Assembly (NCBI GenBank): GCA_002371115.1
Contig: DFFY01000114.1
Span: 1-23,234 of the forward strand
DNA from: Bacteroidales bacterium UBA3764
Lineage (GTDB): Bacteria > Bacteroidota > Bacteroidia > Bacteroidales > UBA932
Reading direction: 5' to 3'
DNA length: 23,234 bases
The notes under the pieces are model-generated. The model was not told the DNA's origin. It saw only the letters and a program-made list of their open reading frames with translations, and ran no database searches. The translations under genes were made by a program, and so were the position numbers. Below, piece after piece: positions 6,755 through 14,112 of the stretch (positions are counted from its first letter, which is position 1; the number at the start of each line of letters is the position of its first letter).

Positions 6755-8233
6755 ATGAGACCTTTATATCTTACCAATACGCTTACCCGCAGCAAGGAAC
6801 TGTTCAAGCCCATCCACGAAGGGCGGGTAGGCATGTATGTGTGCGGTCCCACCGTGTATGGAGACGCCCATCTGGGCCATGCCCGTCCGGGGGTTACGTA
6901 TGACGTATTGTTCCGGCTGCTCAAGTATCTGGGCTACAAGGTGCGCTATGTCCGCAACATCACGGACGTGGGCCATTTGGAACATGACGCGGACGAGGGT
7001 GAGGATAAAATCGCCAAGAAAGCCCGGCTGGAGCAACTGGAGCCCATGGAGGTGGTGCAGTATTACACGGAGCGTTACCATGAAGCCATGCGCCAACTCA
7101 ACGTGGAATCGCCTTCCATCGAGCCGCGCGCTTCCGGCCACATCATCGAGCAGATAGAGGCCATCAAGAAAATCCTGGAAGCCGGTTATGCCTATGAAAG
7201 CAACGGCTCCATTTACTTCGATGTGCGCAAATACAACCGGGACCACCACTACGGTGTGCTCAGCGGCCGGACGCTGGAAGCCACGCTGGAGGGAACCCGC
7301 AGCCTGGACGGCCAGGGAGACAAACATGCCCCGTACGACTTTGCCCTGTGGAAAAAGGCCGAGCCGCAGCACATCATGCGCTGGCCTTCCCCCTGGGGAG
7401 AAGGCTTCCCGGGCTGGCACCTGGAGTGCTCGGTGATGGGTGCCAAGTACCTGGGAGAGGAGTTCGACATCCACGGCGGCGGCATGGACCTCATGTTCCC
7501 GCACCATGAATGCGAAATTGCCCAGAACGTGGCATCCCGCGGCACCCAGGGCGTACATTACTGGGTGCACAACAACATGATTACCATCGGCGGGCAAAAG
7601 ATGGGCAAGTCCCTCGGGAACTTCATTACCCTGCCGCAGCTGTTCAGCGGAGACCACAAGCTGCTGGCCCAGGCATACACGCCCATGACCATCCGCTTCT
7701 TCATCCTGCAGGCCCACTACCGCGGCACGCTGGACTTCTCCAACGACGCCCTGCAGGCCGCCGAGAAAGGCTACAAGCGCCTGATGCAGGCCTGGCGGGA
7801 CCTGGGTAGTATTCCGGCAGGGTCGCGAAGCGACGTGGAGGGGAAGGCACTTTCTTCCGAAGTGCTCGCCATCATCGACGCAGTAATGGACGCCCTCTGC
7901 GACGACCTCAACACCCCCATTGCCATCGCCCACCTGTTCGACGCCGTCAAACTCATCAATGGCGGCAAACTGGCCCCCGGAGACAAAGTTGCCCTCAAGG
8001 TCTTCTTCGATGAAGTGGTAGGCGGCGTGCTCGGCCTCAAGGACGAGGAAGCCGGCGCCTCCGGCAAGGCGGAAAAAGCCCTGGACGGCGTCATGAGCCT
8101 GGTGCTGGAAGCCCGCAAGAAGGCCCGCGAGGAAAAGAACTGGGCGGAGAGCGACCGTATCCGCGACACCCTCTCCTCCTTCGGAATCACCGTAAAAGAC
8201 ACCAAGGAAGGCGCCACCTGGACATTAGAATAA
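6755..8233 (+). CDS. cysS: Cysteinyl-tRNA synthetase
   Basis: This 492-residue class Ia synthetase charges tRNA-Cys. The N-terminus reads MRPLYLTNTLTRSKELF. The zinc-binding cysteine is in YVCGPTVYGDAHLGHARP, which also holds the HIGH-type motif HLGH (residues 39-42). Further zinc ligands are in HLECSVM and MFPHHECEIAQ. The KMSKS loop is KMGKS at residues 282-286, a known variant in this enzyme. The DALR-type helical region (DDLNTPIAIAHLFDAVK) and a C-terminal domain follow. A short stretch near residues 356-361 (GSRSDV) is encoded by the core of a repeat also found just downstream of the gene. The start at 6755 was chosen over TTG at 6731 because a promoter box overlaps the latter. Confidence 0.96.
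   Translation: MRPLYLTNTLTRSKELFKPIHEGRVGMYVCGPTVYGDAHLGHARPGVTYDVLFRLLKYLGYKVRYVRNITDVGHLEHDADEGEDKIAKKARLEQLEPMEVVQYYTERYHEAMRQLNVESPSIEPRASGHIIEQIEAIKKILEAGYAYESNGSIYFDVRKYNRDHHYGVLSGRTLEATLEGTRSLDGQGDKHAPYDFALWKKAEPQHIMRWPSPWGEGFPGWHLECSVMGAKYLGEEFDIHGGGMDLMFPHHECEIAQNVASRGTQGVHYWVHNNMITIGGQKMGKSLGNFITLPQLFSGDHKLLAQAYTPMTIRFFILQAHYRGTLDFSNDALQAAEKGYKRLMQAWRDLGSIPAGSRSDVEGKALSSEVLAIIDAVMDALCDDLNTPIAIAHLFDAVKLINGGKLAPGDKVALKVFFDEVVGGVLGLKDEEAGASGKAEKALDGVMSLVLEARKKAREEKNWAESDRIRDTLSSFGITVKDTKEGATWTLE
7820..7835 (+). repeat. Repeat-core remnant within cysS
   Basis: GGGTCGCGAAGCGACG occurs here and again at 8286-8301, a 16-base exact match centred on the near-palindrome GTCGCGAAGCGAC. A GGAGGGG block follows directly (7837-7843), as in the other repeat copies. 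It codes for part of a linker between the CysRS catalytic core and the helical C-terminal region. Whether it is a degraded element or a coincidence is not proven. Confidence 0.5.
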
Positions 8234-8240
8234 TTATACA

Positions 8241-8325
8241 GGGAGGGGCCCAGAGCCGTTTCGTTAGAAACGTTGCGAATGGGAGGGGTCGCGAAGCGAC
8301 GGTTTGCAAACAACTACCCTTCCCG
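8241..8325 (+). repeat. Right-hand copy of the palindromic element between cysS and the exonuclease gene
   Basis: The order of parts matches the element at 607-727: GGGAGGGGCCC (8241-8251), a variable hairpin (CGTTTC-GTTA-GAAACG, 8257-8272), a second GGGAGGGG (8281-8288), the GTCGCGAAGCGAC core (8288-8300), then a tail with TTTGC, ACAA and TACCCT. The left arm is missing. It begins 7 bases after the cysS stop and fills most of the 105-base gap, so it could also act as a transcript-end hairpin. Confidence 0.7.
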
Positions 8326-8341
8326 TAAAACAAGGTAAATG

Positions 8342-9088
8342 ATGAAATTCATAAGCTGGAACGTAAATGGCCTTAGGGCCGTGGCGGGCAAGGGCTTTGC
8401 GGATATTTTCGTGGAGCTGGACGCGGATTTCTTCTGCCTGCAGGAAACCAAGATGCAGGCCGGTCAGCTGGACCTGGAATTCCCCGGCTACCAGTCCTAC
8501 TGGAATTACGCGGAGAAAAAGGGCTACTCCGGCACCGCCATCTACACAAAGCATACGCCGCTTTCCGTGAAATACGGCATCGGCACGGAAGAACACGACC
8601 AGGAAGGCCGTGTGATTACCCTGGAGTATGAGAAATTTTTCCTGGTGTGCGTGTACGTCCCCAATTCTCAGGACGGCCTCAAGCGCCTGGACTACCGCAT
8701 GCGCTGGGAGGATGCCTTCCGGGCCTACCTCCTGAGCCTTCCCAAGCCTGTGATCATGTGCGGAGACCTCAACGTGGCGCATGAGGAGATAGACCTCAAA
8801 AACCCTTCCACCAACCACCTGAACGCCGGTTTCACGGACCAGGAACGCGGCAAGTTCACGGAACTGCTCTCCGCCGGCTTTGTGGACAGCTGGCGCTATC
8901 AGCACCCGGAGGAGGTCAAATATTCCTGGTGGAGCTACCGCATGAACGCCCGTGCGCGGAACGCCGGGTGGCGCATCGACTACTTTGTGGTATCGGGTGC
9001 CCTCAAAGACGCCATCGTCTCCACCGACATCCACAATGAGATTTTCGGCTCCGATCACTGCCCCGTAGAACTTATCGCAAACCTTTAA
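8342..9088 (+). CDS. xth: Exodeoxyribonuclease III (AP endonuclease)
   Basis: About 248 residues with the complete ExoIII/APE1 motif set: FISWNVNGLRAV at the N-terminus, FFCLQETKMQ with the metal-binding glutamate, CGDLNVAHEEIDL with the catalytic Asp and Asn, WWSYRMNARARNAGWRIDYF, and a final GSDHCPVEL with the Asp-His pair. It cuts DNA 5' to abasic sites and removes 3' blocking groups in base-excision repair. Two ATGs are adjacent (8339 and 8342); the second gives the family-typical MKFISWN start. The repeat copy upstream ends about 16 bases before the start codon, so promoter or ribosome access may be affected by that sequence. Confidence 0.94.
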   Translation: MKFISWNVNGLRAVAGKGFADIFVELDADFFCLQETKMQAGQLDLEFPGYQSYWNYAEKKGYSGTAIYTKHTPLSVKYGIGTEEHDQEGRVITLEYEKFFLVCVYVPNSQDGLKRLDYRMRWEDAFRAYLLSLPKPVIMCGDLNVAHEEIDLKNPSTNHLNAGFTDQERGKFTELLSAGFVDSWRYQHPEEVKYSWWSYRMNARARNAGWRIDYFVVSGALKDAIVSTDIHNEIFGSDHCPVELIANL

Positions 9089-9101
9089 AAATCCCCAAAT
9101 C

Positions 9102-9707
9102 ATGAAAAAATTGCTTTTTGTTTTGTCGCTGGCCCTTGGGCTGGTCTGGAATGCAGCAGCCTCGCTGCCCGAAAAAGTGTACACCATCAAGTCTGGACAC
9201 TATGTGTATAAAATGTCCATGTTTGGCTTTGAAATGGGAAATGTGGACACATGGTTCGACGATTATGGTTTGAAAACCTATGCAGCGACATCGATGAATC
9301 TGATGGGAGAGAAAATGGAGATGTATGTCACCATTAATGGGAAAAGAAAACTCACTGTTACGGTGAGCGATGGAGAGAAAGAGCAGGAAATCTCTGATGT
9401 AGAACGTGATGATTATGGTGATTATGTCTTGCTTGACAGCATGAGTGCCGAGGAACTGGGAAAAGCCGGGATTCAGCGGCTGGAGGACGAAGAGGTGATG
9501 GGATATCATACTCAGGTGTACAAGAAGAAGACAGAAACGGAAGCCGGCAAGGAAGCATGGACCATAATTAATGTGTGGAATGGTATTCCCCTGAAGGCGA
9601 GCATAGAAATGAACGGGAACCGGATGAATCTCCTTGAGTTGGTTTCCGTGGAAACGGATATCGATGTGGATCCGGCGCTGTTTGTTATCCCCGAAACTGT
9701 AGAATAA
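9102..9707 (+). CDS. Secreted protein, LolA/DUF4412-like, function unknown
   Basis: This 201-residue protein starts with a signal peptide (MKKLLFVLSLALGLVWNAAA, cleavage likely near residue 20-21). The mature part alternates short beta-strand-like segments (VYKMSMFGFEMGNVDTWFDDY, with residues before and after) and acidic turns, and includes TWFDDYGLKTYA, INVWNGIPLKASIEMNG and a DVDPALFVIPETVE ending. This layout resembles periplasmic lipoprotein-carrier-fold proteins (LolA-like or DUF4412), where the end strand VDPALFxxP is frequent. There is no catalytic motif. It lies 13 bases after the exonuclease gene and 1 base before the next gene, with which it probably forms an operon. Its codons are visibly AT-richer than those of the flanking housekeeping genes. 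The fold assignment is tentative. Confidence 0.65.
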   Translation: MKKLLFVLSLALGLVWNAAASLPEKVYTIKSGHYVYKMSMFGFEMGNVDTWFDDYGLKTYAATSMNLMGEKMEMYVTINGKRKLTVTVSDGEKEQEISDVERDDYGDYVLLDSMSAEELGKAGIQRLEDEEVMGYHTQVYKKKTETEAGKEAWTIINVWNGIPLKASIEMNGNRMNLLELVSVETDIDVDPALFVIPETVE

Positions 9708-9708
9708 T

Positions 9709-11133
9709 ATGCGCCGGTTGTTTTACAGCCTTGCATTCCTGGCCTTTTTTTCCTGTGCAGGCGTGCCGGAGACCTCCCTGGAAAACCTGAAACCTTTTGA
9801 GGAGGGAGGGGTATATACGATTCCCGTAAAGGAGCAGACGTTGCAGCTGCGCAAGGTGGAGCCGGGCTTTTTCCTGATGGGCGAAACCTTCGACCAGGGG
9901 ATTGTCAAGAATCCGGAGGTAAGGGCTGTCGTGCTGGATGGCTACGCCATAGGAACGACGGAAGTGTCTGCATCCCTATGGGCGGCTGTCATGGGGGGAA
10001 AACCTGACGCGAAAGGCGTGATGGCCGGCCTGTCATGGGATATGGCCCAAAAGTTCGTTACCCGCCTCTGTGCGCTTACCGGAATTCCTTTCCGCCTGCC
10101 CACCGAAGCGGAGTGGGAATATGCTGCCAGGCAGGACAGTACCATGCCTGGCGGCGTTTGGGAATGGTGCGCGGATGCATGGACGGATCAGTTCCCGGAG
10201 GGCTTGGCGTTGAATCCGCAAGGTCCCGGCGAGGGCGACAAGCGGGCGCTTCGGGGTGGAAGCGTCCAAGAAAAGGGCAATAAGGCCATTACCCGTAAAG
10301 GCCTTGAGCCCTATACGAAGTTGGGCGCTGCGGGACTTCGTTTGGCCGTTTCAACGGGAGAAAAAGCGCCCGCGATATATACGGATATCCTTCGGGACAA
10401 CAAGGTTCCCCGCGAAGTATCCAACCAAAAATCGGAAACCTTTACCGTAAACGGCGTCAAATTTAAAATGATTGCCGTCAAAGGTGGAGAGTTTGAGATG
10501 GGGGCGACGGCAACCGTGAACGAGTCGGCGGCAGAGGAAGATGAATTTCCCGTGCATAAAGTTACTTTGGACCACTTCAAGATAGGGGAAACAGAAGTAA
10601 CGGCCGCGCTTTGGAAGGCAGTCATGGGAACCCTCCCGCCGCAAGTCCGTGAAGGGAAGTACCCGGTGTGCAATGTGAGCTGGTACGATGCCTGGTTCTT
10701 TATCTTGCGATTGAATACCTTGACCGGAAGAAAATTCCGCCTGCCCACCGAAGCGGAGTGGGAATATGCGGCAAAAGATGGCGTCAAAAATAGAAACTAT
10801 TGCTTTGCCGGATTGAATTCATCCCTTGGCGTGGCGCAGTGTTCCATCCCGGAAAAAAAGCCGCGTCCTGTTGCAGGGCTATATCCCAGCATTTTGGGGA
10901 CCTACGACATGTCCGGCAATGCCTGGGAATGGGTACAGGATCGTCCCGGTCCCTATTCCGAGGCACCGGCTACGAACCCTGTCGGCCCGGACGAAGCCCG
11001 TAATGGCGCCGACCTTCGGGGCATGCGTGGCGGAAGCGCCGCCTCGAACTGGACGGCCTGCCGAGTCAGTAATCGCGGAGAAAACTTCGCACATCAGTTC
11101 AAAAGTACCATCGGCTTTAGACTGGCTTTATAG
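9709..11133 (+). CDS. Lipoprotein with two sulfatase-modifying-factor (FGE)-like domains
   Basis: This 474-residue protein has an N-terminal export signal with a probable lipoprotein cysteine at residue 16 (AFLAFFSC). Domain 1 (about 45-225) contains PGFFLMGETFDQG, FRLPTEAEWEYAAR and GVWEWCADAW but lacks the usual segment between the last two. Domain 2 (about 245-474) is complete in layout: GGEFEMGA, EFPVHKVTLDHFKIGETEVT, FRLPTEAEWEYAA, GNAWEWVQD and GFRLAL. True FGE needs a CxxxxC pair after the GGS; here domain 2 reads GGSAASNWTAC, keeping one cysteine with Ser at the other site, and domain 1 has none. Sulfatase activation is therefore unlikely; a non-catalytic envelope or C-type-lectin-like binding role is possible. 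It starts 1 base after the preceding gene. Confidence 0.82.
   Translation: MRRLFYSLAFLAFFSCAGVPETSLENLKPFEEGGVYTIPVKEQTLQLRKVEPGFFLMGETFDQGIVKNPEVRAVVLDGYAIGTTEVSASLWAAVMGGKPDAKGVMAGLSWDMAQKFVTRLCALTGIPFRLPTEAEWEYAARQDSTMPGGVWEWCADAWTDQFPEGLALNPQGPGEGDKRALRGGSVQEKGNKAITRKGLEPYTKLGAAGLRLAVSTGEKAPAIYTDILRDNKVPREVSNQKSETFTVNGVKFKMIAVKGGEFEMGATATVNESAAEEDEFPVHKVTLDHFKIGETEVTAALWKAVMGTLPPQVREGKYPVCNVSWYDAWFFILRLNTLTGRKFRLPTEAEWEYAAKDGVKNRNYCFAGLNSSLGVAQCSIPEKKPRPVAGLYPSILGTYDMSGNAWEWVQDRPGPYSEAPATNPVGPDEARNGADLRGMRGGSAASNWTACRVSNRGENFAHQFKSTIGFRLAL
10090..10124 (+). repeat. 35-base direct repeat, copy 1 (FGE-like domain 1)
   Basis: These 35 bases, encoding FRLPTEAEWEYA, are identical to 10735-10769 in domain 2 of the same gene, offset 645 bp. 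The flanking parts of the two domains differ strongly. Confidence 0.9.
10735..10769 (+). repeat. 35-base direct repeat, copy 2 (FGE-like domain 2)
   Basis: Exact second copy of 10090-10124, in the same reading phase. Synonymous positions are conserved too, which protein-level selection alone would not require. Confidence 0.9.
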
Positions 11134-11137
11134 TGAT

Positions 11138-12187
11138 ATGATTTCCTTTACCTGCGACTACACCGAGGGGGCGCATCCGGCCATCCTGGGGGCCCTGCTG
11201 CGCACCAATATGGACCAGCAGCCCGGCTATGGCGAAGACTGCTATACCGCCGCTGCCCGCGCCCGCATCCGTGAGGCCTGCGGTTGTTCCGGAGCCGATG
11301 TCTTTTTGCTTGTAGGCGGCACCCAGACCAATTCCACCGTCATCGCCACCATGCTACGCGATTACCAGGGGGTAGTAGCGGCCCAGACCGGGCATATCGC
11401 CGTGCATGAGGCCGGCGCCGTGGAGTACACCGGCCACAAGGTGCTCACGCTGCCGCAGCGCGAAGGAAAATTATCGGCCCAGGACTTAAACGCTTATTTA
11501 GAAGCATTTTATGCCGATGGTTCTTTTGAACACATGGTCTTCCCCGGCATGGTGTACCTGTCCTTCCCCACGGAGTACGGCACCCTTTATTCGAAGGCCG
11601 AGCTCAAAGCCGTCAAGGCCGTTTGCGAGGCATACAAGTTGCCGCTTTTTGTCGATGGCGCCCGCCTGGGATACGGCCTCATGAGCCCAGCCTGCGACGT
11701 GACGCTGCAGGAATTGGCAACGCTCTGCGACGTGTTTACCATCGGCGGCACCAAGGTGGGTGCGCTGTGCGGCGAGGCCGTGGTTTTCCCGGCCGGAAAT
11801 GCCCCGGAGCACTTCTTTACCCTGGTAAAACAGCACGGCGCGCTGCTGGCCAAAGGCCGCCTGCTGGGCATTCAGTTCGAGACCTTGTTCACGGACGGGC
11901 TCTACTTCCAGATTGCCAAGAATGCCATTGACCGTGCCATGGAGCTGAAGGAACTGTTTGTTGCCAAGGGCTACGAACTCTTCCTGGATTCACCTACCAA
12001 TCAGCAGTTTATCCTCCTCACGGAGGCCGCTGCCCAGGCCTTGGACGGAAAGGTGGCCTACGAAGTGTGGGAACGCTGCCCGGACGGACGCGCCGTCGCC
12101 CGCTTCGCCACCAGCTGGGCCACCACGCCGGAGCAGATTGCTGCGTTATCGGCCCTTTTACCTCAAGCATACGTTCCAGCGCCATAA
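11138..12187 (+). CDS. ltaE: Low-specificity L-threonine aldolase
   Basis: This 349-residue PLP-dependent enzyme (fold type I) cleaves L-threonine or L-allo-threonine to glycine and acetaldehyde. The start MISFTCDYTEGAHPAIL is typical. QPGYGEDCYTAAARARIREA is followed by LVGGTQTNSTVIATML, which lines the PLP pocket. The cofactor aspartate is in FVDGARLGYG, and the Schiff-base lysine is Lys206 in TIGGTKVGALCGE. The reading frame stays open 312 bases upstream inside the previous gene, but the ATG at 11138, 4 bases after that gene's stop, gives the family-typical start. The stop codon lies in a hairpin arm (12181-12187). Confidence 0.93.
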   Translation: MISFTCDYTEGAHPAILGALLRTNMDQQPGYGEDCYTAAARARIREACGCSGADVFLLVGGTQTNSTVIATMLRDYQGVVAAQTGHIAVHEAGAVEYTGHKVLTLPQREGKLSAQDLNAYLEAFYADGSFEHMVFPGMVYLSFPTEYGTLYSKAELKAVKAVCEAYKLPLFVDGARLGYGLMSPACDVTLQELATLCDVFTIGGTKVGALCGEAVVFPAGNAPEHFFTLVKQHGALLAKGRLLGIQFETLFTDGLYFQIAKNAIDRAMELKELFVAKGYELFLDSPTNQQFILLTEAAAQALDGKVAYEVWERCPDGRAVARFATSWATTPEQIAALSALLPQAYVPAP

Positions 12188-12239
12188 TTTGGGCCGATTT
12201 TATGGCACTGACGCCCATTTACGCCCTTAGCGCCATAAA
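12181..12239 (+). terminator. Alternative hairpins after the threonine aldolase gene
   Basis: GCCATAA at 12181-12187 (including the stop codon) can pair with TTATGGC at 12200-12206. The same middle segment, read as TTTATGGC at 12199-12206, can instead pair with GCCATAAA at 12232-12239, with partial further pairing inside. The two stems exclude each other. There is no good U-tract, so a terminator role is only probable. Confidence 0.45.
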
Positions 12240-12276
12240 GCCGAGCGTTTTTGTGACACTCATGGCAGATTTTGAC

Positions 12277-12284
12277 TAACTTTG
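12277..12284 (+). promoter_or_regulatory. Promoter of the secreted hydrolase gene
   Basis: TAACTTTG fits TAnnTTTG and lies just 5 bases before the ATG at 12290. A TTTTTG at 12248-12253 could serve as the -33 part with a 23-base spacer. The distance implies an almost leaderless transcript. Confidence 0.6.
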
Positions 12285-12289
12285 CATTT

Positions 12290-13210
12290 ATGAGACACAC
12301 AGCCATCACACAAATACCGGCTTCCTTGTATAGGAAACTCGCGGTAGGAGCAGGAATCCTGTTCCTGCTGGCCTTGGTCCAGAACGCCTGGGCCCAAGAG
12401 AAACAATACCTATGGCCATCTCACCGCATGCCCCATCCCCAGGAGCATCAGATTGCCGCCATGACCGACATTTCCCGGGCCGAAGGTTTCCAGCCCGACC
12501 AATACCGCCAGCCGTACCTGGAATGGTATTCCGCCCCGGAAAAGCCCAACGGCGGCTGCATGATTCTCATCTCCGGCGGCAGCTACAATTCCTGCTGCGA
12601 TGTGAAGCCTGTAAAAATGTGGAAAGAACGGCTCACGGCCATGGGCTTCCAATGCGTGAACCTGGTTTACCGCACACCGCGCCCGAAAGGAATTCCCTTT
12701 TACCAATCGGCCTGGGAAGACGGGCAGCGGGCGGTGCGTCTTGTGCGCAGCGAGGCGGCTAAAAGAGGCTTTGACCCGGAACGTATAGGAACGGTGTCCA
12801 TGTCGGCCGGCAGCCACCTGGCGCTGCTGCTTGCCACCAGTTCCCAAAGCAGGGCCTATGAGCCCGTGGACGGCCTGGATTCAACCGCCTGCCATATCAA
12901 CTGGGCGGTGGTACACGCTCCTGCCTATGTAACCACCGACGCGGAAGAAGGCACCAAAGCCCTCCTGGGAGGGTATGGTCCGGGAATCGGCCTGAGCGCG
13001 GTATTCCATTTTGACGGCAAGACCTGCCCCATGATTCTTCTCCACGGAGGCGATGACCCTTACTCATCCAACGGATCCATCCTGGTTTACCAGCAGCTCC
13101 GGGCCATGGGTATCCCGGCAGAACTCCATATCTTCCCCGGGAAAGGCCACGCCGTCCTGGGATTTGACAAAGCCGAAGAATTTCTGGTACGGGAAGGATT
13201 CAACCAATGA
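12290..13210 (+). CDS. Secreted alpha/beta hydrolase, acetylxylan-esterase/BD-FAE-like
   Basis: This 306-residue protein has an N-terminal signal sequence (LAVGAGILFLLALVQNAWA, cleavage near residue 35). The alpha/beta-hydrolase features follow in order: MILISGGSYNSCC forms the oxyanion-hole loop, IGTVSMSAGSHLALL holds the nucleophile Ser172 (SMSAG, first glycine replaced), MILLHGGDDPYSS holds the acid Asp near 255-256, and HIFPGKGHAVL holds His287. These resemble periplasmic esterases that remove acetyl or feruloyl groups from plant polysaccharides, though the substrate is not provable. The annotated start follows the promoter box at 12277-12284; an in-frame alternative at 12272 overlaps that box. 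It converges with the next gene with 14 bases between stops. Confidence 0.85.
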   Translation: MRHTAITQIPASLYRKLAVGAGILFLLALVQNAWAQEKQYLWPSHRMPHPQEHQIAAMTDISRAEGFQPDQYRQPYLEWYSAPEKPNGGCMILISGGSYNSCCDVKPVKMWKERLTAMGFQCVNLVYRTPRPKGIPFYQSAWEDGQRAVRLVRSEAAKRGFDPERIGTVSMSAGSHLALLLATSSQSRAYEPVDGLDSTACHINWAVVHAPAYVTTDAEEGTKALLGGYGPGIGLSAVFHFDGKTCPMILLHGGDDPYSSNGSILVYQQLRAMGIPAELHIFPGKGHAVLGFDKAEEFLVREGFNQ

Positions 13211-13224
13211 CGGCCCCGCAAAAG

Positions 13225-14025
13225 CTACAACCTGAGCCGGACAAGTACCGGGAAGTGGTCGGACAGTGATGCCGTGCCTTCTGTGAGCACACGGGCCTCT
13301 TCAACCTGCACCGGGACGGCATGGCGGAAGGAAAAAATGTAGTCGATACAATGGCGGGGATGGGTGGTGGAATGGGTGTTTCCTGTTCCGGAAAGCAATG
13401 TCCAGGCAGTCTGGGCCAGGGCAATCACTTCGCTGTCGGGAGTTACATTAAAGTCGCCGCAAAGGAAAACCGGCTTGCTGCAGCCCTTATACCTGCCGAT
13501 GAACCAGTCGTTCACAACCTGCATCTGCGAAAGCGCGGCAGCCGTGCTGCAATGGTCCAGGTGCAGCGATGCAAAGACGCAGCGCGCCGTCTCCACAACC
13601 GCCATGCTGCGGGGCTCGGAGCCATCGCCTTTGGGCAGTGCAACCCTGTAGCTCTTCTGGATTTCAATGGAAGAAAGCACGCCGTTTCCATATCCCCCGC
13701 CGGCGAAAGGGAAAGCCGAAGCGAACAGATACGGCCACCCGCCCATCTCATCGGAAAGTTCCTTTAGCTGGAAATCGGCATGACGGCGGTTGCAACTGTC
13801 CAGTTCGTTCAGGCCTACAAGGTCTGCCCCGCTGTCACGAATAAGCCTCGCAACCTCAGGCATGCTGTTGTCCTGATACTTGGAAAACACACCTACGTTG
13901 TAACTCATCAGCGTAAGGGACTGATTCTGCCTGCCCTCGCCGCAGGAAGCCACGGCAAGGAGCAGGACTATCGGAAAGATTCTTTTCACGGATAAAAGCA
14001 TGAGGAGAAAACGCAACTGTTTCAT
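13225..14025 (-). CDS. Endonuclease/exonuclease/phosphatase-family lipoprotein
   Basis: This 266-residue protein starts with a basic then hydrophobic export signal ending VASC (lipid cysteine at about residue 28), so it is probably anchored in the envelope. The DNase I/sphingomyelinase-like fold is shown by LTLMSYNVGVFS, DLVGLNELDS with the metal-binding glutamate, VFASLHLDHCS, LCGDFNVTPDSEV with the catalytic Asp/Asn, CIDYIF, and SLSDHFPVLVRL with the terminal Asp-His. Family members act on nucleic acids, phosphoinositides or sphingomyelin; the lipoprotein location argues against DNA repair and for scavenging of external phosphodiesters. A shorter start is possible within the leader. The upstream TATCTTCG at 14047-14054 is a poor promoter match. 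Confidence 0.83.
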   Translation of the reverse strand: MKQLRFLLMLLSVKRIFPIVLLLAVASCGEGRQNQSLTLMSYNVGVFSKYQDNSMPEVARLIRDSGADLVGLNELDSCNRRHADFQLKELSDEMGGWPYLFASAFPFAGGGYGNGVLSSIEIQKSYRVALPKGDGSEPRSMAVVETARCVFASLHLDHCSTAAALSQMQVVNDWFIGRYKGCSKPVFLCGDFNVTPDSEVIALAQTAWTLLSGTGNTHSTTHPRHCIDYIFSFRHAVPVQVEEARVLTEGTASLSDHFPVLVRLRL

Positions 14026-14099
14026 AAAAAGATACGCTACAACATCACGAAGATAGCAATATTATTTTACATTTGAGCCGGATATCGGCCGAAAACGAC

Positions 14100-14107
14100 T
14101 ATCTTTG
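14100..14107 (+). promoter_or_regulatory. Promoter of folD
   Basis: TATCTTTG fits TAnnTTTG and ends 5 bases before the folD ATG at 14113, so the transcript should have almost no leader. TTTG at 14072-14075 is a possible -33 part, with a rather long 24-base spacer. Confidence 0.6.
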
Positions 14108-14112
14108 CACAT

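Noticed and set aside
9709..11133. Assignment as an active formylglycine-generating enzyme
   Set aside because: The catalytic cysteine pair is not present in either domain and no sulfatase gene is in the window.
10826..11137. Upstream extension of the threonine aldolase frame
   Set aside because: The extension overlaps the FGE-like coding region in another phase and adds no family sequence; the ATG at 11138 gives the normal N-terminus.
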